Origin: Candidatus Ruthia sp. Plio_17_S18
GTDB lineage: Bacteria > Pseudomonadota > Gammaproteobacteria > PS1 > Pseudothioglobaceae
Direction of reading: 5' to 3'
Assembly: GCA_021730105.1 (NCBI GenBank)
Contig: CP072538.1
Location: forward strand, 124,001-188,000
DNA: 64,000 nt
Positions 58,529 through 64,000 of this stretch are shown here, in pieces. The position numbers and the translations under genes were made by a program. How positions within the stretch are numbered: position 1 is the first letter of the stretch; every line of letters starts with the position of its first letter. Below the pieces are notes generated by a model that made no database searches, was not told the DNA's origin, and was given only the letters and a program-made list of their open reading frames with translations.

Positions 58529-59788
58529 TTATTTTTTTAGTAAATCAACCAATTCATCCAGCTTTACCATTCTAGATCCTTTTATTAGTACAGTAGCATT
58601 GGCATGGTTAGCTAAAAGGTGGTTAGCTAATTGCTGCTTGCTGTCAAAGTGAATGCCACAGTAGCGCTTCGCTGTTTTGCCACAGCTATAAAAAGTATCG
58701 GCAGATTTTTTGGCTAATTGGCCGATTTTAAGGTGTAGTGTTTTCGAGTCGCTGCCCAATTCTCCCATAGCACCGAGTACGACAATTTTTTCTCCAGAAA
58801 AATCTTGTAACGCTTTAATGGCTGCAGTCGTAGAATGTGGACTGGCATTGTAAGTGTCATTAATGATTTTAAATTTTTTGGTGTTGATAATTTCTAATCT
58901 GCCATGTTCTGTCTTCGTCGCTTCCAAACCTTGCTTGATTAGATTAATATCAATACCTAGTGCATAAGCACAGGCGCTAGCTGCCAAGGCATTTTCAATG
59001 TTATGCGTACCAATCAGGTTAAGTGTGACTGATATTTTTTGCTGATGAATATTTAAATCAAATTTGTTATTAACACATTTGCTAGCAAAAATATCACCAC
59101 CTTTACCAAAACTAACATCACTCGTAAAAGTGTTTTGAGTATTAACAATGTTTTGCGAGTTATTCGAGTAAATTTCACTTTTGGCTTTGACTAAATTATC
59201 AAACCCGTCAAACTCACCAATATGCGCATCAAGCGTATTGGTTACAAGGGCAATATCAGGATTAACCAAGGAGCAAAGATGTGCAATTTCTCCCAAATGG
59301 TTAGCCCCCATTTCAATCACTGCATATTGGTGCTGCTCTTCCAGTGCTAATAAGGTCATTGGCACACCCAGATGGTTATTCAAATTACCCTGAGTTTTTA
59401 GCGTTGGTGCTTGCAAATTTAAGATATTTGCTAGCATGTTTTTGGTGGTAGTTTTACCGTTACTACCTGTAATAGCAACCACAATAGGTTTGATGTTTTG
59501 AAGATGCCAAGTGGCAATCTCGCTGAGTGCATTTTGCGTATTTTTCACCAACAAAGTGGGTAAATTTGAATTAACTTTTTTACTAACAACCAGCGCCACC
59601 GCACCCATTTCTTGTGCCTGACTAACATAGTTATGCGCATCAAAATTATCTCCCACCAAAGCCACAAACAAAGCACCATCCATACACTTTCTGGTATCTG
59701 TGCAAACATCACTAAAGGTTATATTGTTTATGTGAATTGTATCAACACTCAATACCTGAGCGATGGTATGTGTATTAGATAATAACAT
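58529..59788 (-). CDS. murF: UDP-MurNAc-tripeptide:D-Ala-D-Ala ligase
   Basis: Adds D-Ala-D-Ala to the peptidoglycan precursor. 419 residues: T-D-T-R in the N-terminal UDP-binding domain, ATP loop G-S-N-G-K-T-T-T-K (108-116), E-M-G-A-N-H-L-G-E-I, N-D-T-Y-N-A-S-P and G-A-M-G-E-L-G. MurE is on the same strand 1.2 kb upstream; in other Gammaproteobacteria the two genes are adjacent. Confidence 0.96.
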   Translation of the reverse strand: MLLSNTHTIAQVLSVDTIHINNITFSDVCTDTRKCMDGALFVALVGDNFDAHNYVSQAQEMGAVALVVSKKVNSNLPTLLVKNTQNALSEIATWHLQNIKPIVVAITGSNGKTTTKNMLANILNLQAPTLKTQGNLNNHLGVPMTLLALEEQHQYAVIEMGANHLGEIAHLCSLVNPDIALVTNTLDAHIGEFDGFDNLVKAKSEIYSNNSQNIVNTQNTFTSDVSFGKGGDIFASKCVNNKFDLNIHQQKISVTLNLIGTHNIENALAASACAYALGIDINLIKQGLEATKTEHGRLEIINTKKFKIINDTYNASPHSTTAAIKALQDFSGEKIVVLGAMGELGSDSKTLHLKIGQLAKKSADTFYSCGKTAKRYCGIHFDSKQQLANHLLANHANATVLIKGSRMVKLDELVDLLKK

Positions 59789-59790
59789 TA

Positions 59791-60068
59791 TTATTTTAAT
59801 TGTAAGATTTCATCAACTCCTGTAAACAATTCTAGAATTGAAATATCTAGAATTTTAGCAATACTAATCAAATGTATCAAATTATAGCGTCTATTGTTTA
59901 TTCCCGCTTCAACAAAAGAAATCAAACCAACAGACTCATGCCCCATTGCTATGGCTAAATTAAGTTGTGACATTTTCTGTTTTTTCTTTCACGTTTTATA
60001 TTGTCAACGATTTTTCTGAGTGCTAAATCGGTTATTTCCTGCTCTACTACCTCTATTGTATTTTTCAT
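59791..60068 (-). pseudogene. XRE-family HTH regulator with a one-base frameshift
   Basis: From ATG 60068 the product starts M-K-N-T-I-E-V-V-E-Q-E-I-T and reaches I-V-D-N-I-K-R-E-R-K-N-R; then a frame change near 59972, next to an A6 run, continues S-Q-L-N-L-A-I-A-M-G-H-E-S-V-G-L-I-S-F-V-E-A-G and L-D-I-S-I-L-E-L-F to 59791. Together they make one complete Cro/C1 HTH protein of about 92 codons; the length is one base short of a multiple of three. Transcript slippage on the A run could restore the frame. Sits between murF and murE. Confidence 0.65.
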
Positions 60069-60083
60069 TTTTATGACAATAAA

Positions 60084-60274
60084 ATGAAAAATTAATGATA
60101 ATTTTAGCGCTAAATAGTGCTTCTTATGCTAGGTATGTAAATGGATACACTAGAAGTAATGGCACATATGTGAAGTGACATTATCGTAGTAATCCTAATA
60201 GTTCAAAGTATGATAATTATTCATATCGTGGAAATATCAATCCATATACTGTCAAGGTAGGTGCTCGTTGGTAA
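60084..60274 (+). pseudogene. Small secreted protein with N-x-NPYT motif, broken
   Basis: Inserting one A in the run after ATG 60084 gives M-K-K-L-M-I-I-L-A-L-N-S-A-S-Y-A, a clean signal peptide; without it translation ends at once, though ATG 60095 is in the good frame. The mature part reads Y-V-N-G-Y-T-R-S-N-G-T-Y-V-K, an in-frame TGA (60177-60179), then H-Y-R-S-N-P and G-N-I-N-P-Y-T-V-K-V-G to TAA 60274. The T-Y-V-x-x-H-x-R-x-x-P and G-N-x-N-P-Y-T patterns recur in small secreted bacterial proteins of unknown function. Confidence 0.65.
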
Positions 60275-60450
60275 AAATCTTATTATTGATACTGGTATTT
60301 AGCGGCATTTCTTGTGCTGAATATATAGACAATTGCTACTCTAATAAAGTTATTCTGGATAATCAATCTTATACTAATATTGAAAATAATGATACGAATG
60401 GTGTAAAGTTAGATACAGATAGATACTATCATAAACCGCCATCTGACTGA
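60268..60450 (+). CDS. Small secreted protein, unknown
   Basis: 60 residues from a TTG start that overlaps the end of the preceding gene by 7 bases. The first 17 residues are hydrophobic with S-G-I-S-C-A, either a Sec cleavage site or a lipobox (I-S-C). The rest is polar and rich in Asn, Asp and Tyr. Followed by a terminator-like hairpin at 60489. Family not recognised. Confidence 0.45.
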   Translation: MVKILLLILVFSGISCAEYIDNCYSNKVILDNQSYTNIENNDTNGVKLDTDRYYHKPPSD

Positions 60451-60488
60451 TATATTAAACTTTGATTAAACAAAAAACAACTTTTATT

Positions 60489-60515
60489 AAAAGCCCTGTG
60501 AAAACTAGGCTTTTT
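60489..60515. terminator. Rho-independent terminator, possibly bidirectional
   Basis: AAAAGCC (60489-60495) and GGCTTTT (60108 bases not meant; positions 60508-60514) form a 7-bp stem with a 12-base loop and end in a T run. The A run on the other side would serve the opposite strand. Fits the end of the small secreted-protein pair and of the minus-strand Fic remnant. Confidence 0.65.
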
Positions 60516-60554
60516 ATGGGTGTTCCTATAATATTGTCAAACTGATAAGCGCAG

Positions 60555-60919
60555 TTTACTGGTTGTTTTCGTCAGCAATTTTCCATTTACTTTTTTCTGA
60601 AAAGGCTTCGATGGTTTGGTGTTTGGCTGTGTTGATAAGATTAGAGTATGATGGTTTGTATTTTTTGCCGTAATCTACTAGGGGTACAATTTCTTTGCCT
60701 TATAAATATGCCAAGCGTTTATGGTAACTATTGCTAGTGATTTGCCGATAGTGCCTTCCATGATCTTGGTTTGTACTGTGTCATTAAATTCGCTAAAAGC
60801 AGTGTAATAATTGTCTATGTCAACCCGACCATTATCGTCAATAAAGGGATGAATTTGTTCTAAATTTAAGTGAAACAGAGTAATGCGCTTAATAATATGT
60901 TCGTTATTTATGGAAAAAT
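60555..60919 (-). pseudogene. Fic-domain protein remnant
   Basis: A minus-strand piece reads N-E-H-I-I-K-R-I-T-L-F-H-L-N-L-E-Q-I-H-P-F-I-D-D-N-G-R-V, containing the Fic motif H-P-F-x-D-G-N-G-R (with D for the first G). It continues into unrelated sequence, and another frame gives K-Y-K-P-S-Y-S-N-L and K-W-K-I-A-D-E-N-N-Q-stop at 60555. Stops and frameshifts interrupt it. Fic enzymes AMPylate proteins; this one cannot be functional. The match rests mainly on one motif. Confidence 0.5.
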
Positions 60920-60967
60920 AAGCAACATAACAGCTAAATAAAAAAGATTAGTGTTATTTGTTTGTCT

Positions 60968-62392
60968 TTATTGCTTGTTTTTTAACTTTTTTAATCTTAT
61001 GCCTTCAATAATTGCAGCAAGAACGATGTCTTTATCGTTTGATTCAATGGTTTTGTCTTTGAATGTTTGGGTAGTTTCATGCCCTTTTCCAGCAATGAGT
61101 AGACATTCATTTTCATCCAAAGTGATAACAGCTGTTTCAATGGCGAGTTGTCTATCTATGGTAATATCTACTTCATAACTGTCATCAATACCGGTGAGGA
61201 TATCATTAATAATAGTCTGATGGTATTCATCTCTTGGGTTGTCGTTGGTCAAGATAAGTGTGTTGGCGTGTTTGGATGCAATCTTACCCATTTTTGCGCG
61301 TTTGTCTTGGTCACGATTGCCACCACAGCCAAATACCACGCGAATGTTGTGTGTTGGGTAATGTTGTTGTAAGGTGCTAATGGCATTCTCAATAGCGTCC
61401 GGTGTGTGCGCGTAATCTATCCATATTAAATGATTGTCAATTTTTTGCATTCTGCCAGGTGGTGGCGATAGTTGATAAAGTAGCGGAATAATATCATCAC
61501 GTTTAAATCCAAGCGTTTCAACACTGCTTAATGCTGCTAAAACGTTCAGCAAATTAAATTCACCCAAAAATGGGATTTCAAAAACATAATGGTCTAATTG
61601 TACTAAAAAGCCTTGTTCAATGGTTTTGACTGAGTCAAAATATCTTAGAGAGTAGCTGATTTGTTTTTTGCCTTTAGTAGCATTTAGAAAATATTTGTAA
61701 TGACTATCATCTTGGTTAAGAATAACGGATTCAACACAATCAAGAGTGAATAGTTTTTGCTTGCTTGCTTGATATTCATCAAGCGTGTGATGATAGTCAA
61801 GATGATCTTGAGTAAGATTGGTAAATATTGTTTGTTTAATACTCAGTCCAGCAATTCTATCTTGAACGAGTGCGTGTGAAGAGACTTCAAGTACGGCGTG
61901 GTGGATATTGTTCTGATAGTAATTATCTAATGTTCGGTAAAGCGTTAAAATATCTGGAGTTGTATTAAGAGACGATTGCTGATTATGAGTGATACCTAAA
62001 GTGCCAATTAAACCATTTTTAATTCCAAGTTTGGTTAGTAATTGCGAGACAAAGTGGGCGACAGAAGTTTTGCCATTTGTGCCTGTAATACCTGTGATAT
62101 TAACTTTTGTGGCATTGCTATAAAAAGTGCTGGCCAGTGTTTGTAAATATTGAGATAAGCTGTCAATGCAAATAGATGGGATAGCACATTCTATCTCTTT
62201 TGAGTCAACTAATATAACAACGCAGCCTTTGTCAATCGCGTGGTTGATATAATCAGCGCCGTGTGCTGACTCCCCTTGAAGAGCAATAAACAAATCGCCA
62301 GGTTGTGCACTTTGAGTATTAAGACACAGACCTTTTATCTCTATGTCTATTTTAGTTTGTACAATGTTAGCTAAAAGTTGGGCAATATTCAT
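60968..62392 (-). CDS. murE: UDP-MurNAc-L-Ala-D-Glu:meso-diaminopimelate ligase
   Basis: Adds the third residue to the peptidoglycan peptide. 474 residues: N-T-Q-S UDP site, ATP loop G-I-T-G-T-N-G-K-T-S (101-110), E-V-S-S-H-A-L, D-Y-A-H-T-P-D-A and D-N-P-R, the last being the diaminopimelate-specificity motif. This agrees with lysA making lysine from the same diaminopimelate. Its C-terminus ends 49 bases from the Fic remnant. Confidence 0.97.
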   Translation of the reverse strand: MNIAQLLANIVQTKIDIEIKGLCLNTQSAQPGDLFIALQGESAHGADYINHAIDKGCVVILVDSKEIECAIPSICIDSLSQYLQTLASTFYSNATKVNITGITGTNGKTSVAHFVSQLLTKLGIKNGLIGTLGITHNQQSSLNTTPDILTLYRTLDNYYQNNIHHAVLEVSSHALVQDRIAGLSIKQTIFTNLTQDHLDYHHTLDEYQASKQKLFTLDCVESVILNQDDSHYKYFLNATKGKKQISYSLRYFDSVKTIEQGFLVQLDHYVFEIPFLGEFNLLNVLAALSSVETLGFKRDDIIPLLYQLSPPPGRMQKIDNHLIWIDYAHTPDAIENAISTLQQHYPTHNIRVVFGCGGNRDQDKRAKMGKIASKHANTLILTNDNPRDEYHQTIINDILTGIDDSYEVDITIDRQLAIETAVITLDENECLLIAGKGHETTQTFKDKTIESNDKDIVLAAIIEGIRLKKLKNKQ

Positions 62393-62564
62393 ATCGATAT
62401 TATAAGATTTTTTACAAGTTATACAGCGACACTGTAAATATTTTTTATAAAACTATCTTTAAATTGTCCATTTTTAGTTATACTCCACACTAACTGGTGT
62501 TGTTTCTTGATTTTGAGCAAAGGTGTTATTTTTTAGTACATCTTTTTGGGCGAAAAAATTCAGT

Positions 62565-62593
62565 TATAATTTTGGTTATTTGTTTAACAAATA
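62565..62593 (+). promoter_or_regulatory. Candidate soxB -10 box and 17-base palindrome
   Basis: TATAAT at 62565-62570 is the best -10 before soxB, with only a T-rich -35 region. Seven bases on, TATTTGTT-T-AACAAATA (62577-62593) is a perfect inverted repeat with 8-base arms, about where transcription would start. It lies 7 bases before the GGGGAGAG ribosome site and could bind a regulator. The remaining 62393-62564 shows nothing coding. Confidence 0.5.
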
Positions 62594-62611
62594 GTTTTCT
62601 GGGGAGAGAGT

Positions 62612-64000
62612 ATGGCGTTAACACGTAGAGATTTTATTAAAGTATTGGGTGCTGGTTCGGCAGCAGGTTTGATTAGTGGTTGTGGGAACGATGCAGATAA
62701 GTTGTCTTCTCAAGACAATAGATACGAGGTGGCAAAAACAGGCAATGCCCGTATTTTGCACATCACTGATACTCATGGTAACTTACTCCCTAATTATTTT
62801 CGTGAGCCAAACGTTAATCTAGGTTTTGGCCCTACTTTTGGGCAATTGCCACATGTTGTAGGCAACAAGCTGCTTAAGCAAATTGGCGTTAAGGCGGGTT
62901 CGGCTGATGCTTATGCTTTTATTTACAACAACTTCGAAGATTTGGCGGCTAAATATGGCAAGACGGGCGGTTTTGGTCAAATTAAAACTGTGCTAGACTC
63001 ACTGCGTGAAAGTGCAGGTGGCATACAAAATACACTCACCTTAGATGGTGGCGACACCTGGCAAGGCTCAGGCACGTCACTTTGGACGCGTGGTGCTGAT
63101 ATGGTTGAGGCTTGTAATATTCTTGGGGTGGATGTCATGGTTGGGCATTGGGAATTTACTTATAAAGAAGAAGAAACACTAAAAAACATTGGCTTTTTTA
63201 AAGGCGACTTTTTAGGTCAAAATGTGCGCATTATAGAAGATGCATTAATGGGAGATGAATACATCACCATGACTGAAAAATATGGTGGTAACGGTCTGTT
63301 TGATGAGGATGAAGGGCTGCCATTCAAGCCTTATGTGATTAAAAATGTTGGTGGTCATCGTATTGTAGTGATTGGTCAAGCTTTTCCAAGAACATCAAAC
63401 GCCAACCCACAAAAATATTTCTTTCCAGATTGGTCGTTTGGTTTACGTGAGGATGAAATGAGCGAGTTGGTCGCTGATATTCGTAACAATGAAAAACCAG
63501 ATGCCGTTATTATAATTTCGCATAATGGCATGGATGTTGATATCAAAATGGCATCACGCATTAGCGGTATTGATGCAATTTTTGGTGGTCACACGCATGA
63601 TGGTATGCCTACGCCAGTTGAGGTTAAAAATGCAGGTGGCGTTACTGTTGTTACTAACGCAGGCTGTTCGGGTAAGTATATTGGTGTGATGGATTTGAAC
63701 ATTAAAGACCATAAGGTTATGAGTTACGAATACAAAATGCTGCCTATTTTGACTGACTTTATTAAGCCTGATGCAGTCATGGTGTCATTTTTTAATAAAA
63801 TGCGCACTACTAAATATGACAAAGGTGTGGTTGAAGCACGTAGTGCTAAGATGTCAAACAACCCTGATCGCGTTGGTAAAACCTATGATGCAATTTTGAC
63901 AGAAAAACTGTGCACGACCGAGAAAACACTTTATCGCCGTGGTAATTTTATGGGTACTTGGGATCAAGTATTGGTTAACTCATTACGTGAGGAGCACAAT
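62612..64000 (+). CDS. soxB: Thiosulfohydrolase SoxB (cut by window edge)
   Basis: Dimanganese enzyme of the periplasmic Sox pathway that hydrolyses sulfate from cysteine-S-thiosulfonate on SoxY. 463 codons are visible and the frame is open to the edge. A Tat signal T-R-R-D-F-I-K-V-L (4-12) is followed by L-I-S-G-C24, which also fits a lipobox. Metal and active-site motifs: D-T-H-G-N-L (53-58), L-D-G-G-D-T-W-Q-G-S, V-G-H-W-E-F-T-Y, I-S-H-N-G-M-D-V and G-G-H-T-H-D. A good GGGGAGAG ribosome site precedes the ATG. No other sox gene is in the window. Confidence 0.96.
   Translation, partial: MALTRRDFIKVLGAGSAAGLISGCGNDADKLSSQDNRYEVAKTGNARILHITDTHGNLLPNYFREPNVNLGFGPTFGQLPHVVGNKLLKQIGVKAGSADAYAFIYNNFEDLAAKYGKTGGFGQIKTVLDSLRESAGGIQNTLTLDGGDTWQGSGTSLWTRGADMVEACNILGVDVMVGHWEFTYKEEETLKNIGFFKGDFLGQNVRIIEDALMGDEYITMTEKYGGNGLFDEDEGLPFKPYVIKNVGGHRIVVIGQAFPRTSNANPQKYFFPDWSFGLREDEMSELVADIRNNEKPDAVIIISHNGMDVDIKMASRISGIDAIFGGHTHDGMPTPVEVKNAGGVTVVTNAGCSGKYIGVMDLNIKDHKVMSYEYKMLPILTDFIKPDAVMVSFFNKMRTTKYDKGVVEARSAKMSNNPDRVGKTYDAILTEKLCTTEKTLYRRGNFMGTWDQVLVNSLREEHN

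Noticed and set aside
24421..60274. Reassignment of TAA or TGA to a sense codon, suggested by stops inside several conserved frames.
   Set aside because: Intact genes here end cleanly at TAA, TAG and TGA, and the interrupted genes also carry frameshifts and deletions. Ordinary pseudogene decay explains all cases.
1..64000. CRISPR array or rRNA operon.
   Set aside because: No regularly spaced repeats and no rRNA sequence were seen on either strand; the only repeats are short tandem duplications.

Overview
This AT-rich window looks like the chromosome of a sulfur-oxidising gammaproteobacterium undergoing genome reduction, most like the thiotrophic bivalve symbionts (vesicomyid clam symbionts such as Candidatus Ruthia or Vesicomyosocius) and their SUP05 relatives. 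The evidence is a soxB thiosulfohydrolase gene, a probable dsrS-like gene, ccoS for cbb3 oxidase assembly, an rnf operon, typical gammaproteobacterial housekeeping genes, and a very high load of broken genes. The species-level guess is inference; no database search was possible.

Layout. 1-6 kb: MFS transporter end, nudE, aat, a 43-residue LptM-type lipoprotein, lysA, yhbY, lpxB, nadC, cysQ. 6-16 kb: tRNA-Ile(CAT), rpoD, prs, tRNA-Gln overlapping the end of ispE, orn, trpD, pepP, rsmE, a dsrS-like gene, a YgfX-like gene, proC. 16-24 kb: gph, bioA, a broken DUF2846 lipoprotein, a repressor/operator/Cox-like phage-switch remnant, priA, ybeY, tilS, accA. 24-28.4 kb: ccoS, broken PhoU-like and Pit phosphate genes, a BolA-family gene, two small Cys-rich proteins (one broken), rhlE. 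28.4-36.9 kb: ssrA (tmRNA), tyrS, proA, holA, lptE, ftsH, folP, glmM. 36.9-42.5 kb is a gene graveyard: ogt-like, nucleotidyltransferase, nhaA, OmpA-like, integron-type integrase, Lrp-like, sulfite reductase and cysH remnants, with apparently intact TauE/SafE, DUF934 and DUF2061 genes among them. 42.5-52.8 kb: rnfABCDG without rnfE, queA, a broken heme-binding GlcG-like gene, a Rossmann-fold protein, sucD, sucC, a four-frame broken gene, efp. 52.8-64 kb: broken epmA, a Sel1-repeat protein, broken ycgN, DUF2914 protein, argG, tRNA-Cys, tRNA-Gly, pgsA, tRNA-Arg, murF, a broken HTH gene, small secreted proteins, a Fic remnant, murE and the start of soxB.

How it fits together. Intact genes cover information processing, envelope synthesis (lpxB, lptE, murE, murF, glmM, pgsA), amino-acid and cofactor synthesis (lysA, proA, proC, trpD, argG, nadC, bioA, folP, ispE) and sulfur/electron metabolism (soxB, rnf, ccoS, TauE/SafE). 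The broken genes concern environmental uptake and adaptation (phosphate uptake, Na+/H+ antiport, DNA alkylation repair, regulators), mobile DNA, and assimilatory sulfate reduction. The last is dispensable for a cell living on reduced sulfur. Efp keeps its modifiable lysine although the adjacent lysyl-ligase gene epmA is broken.
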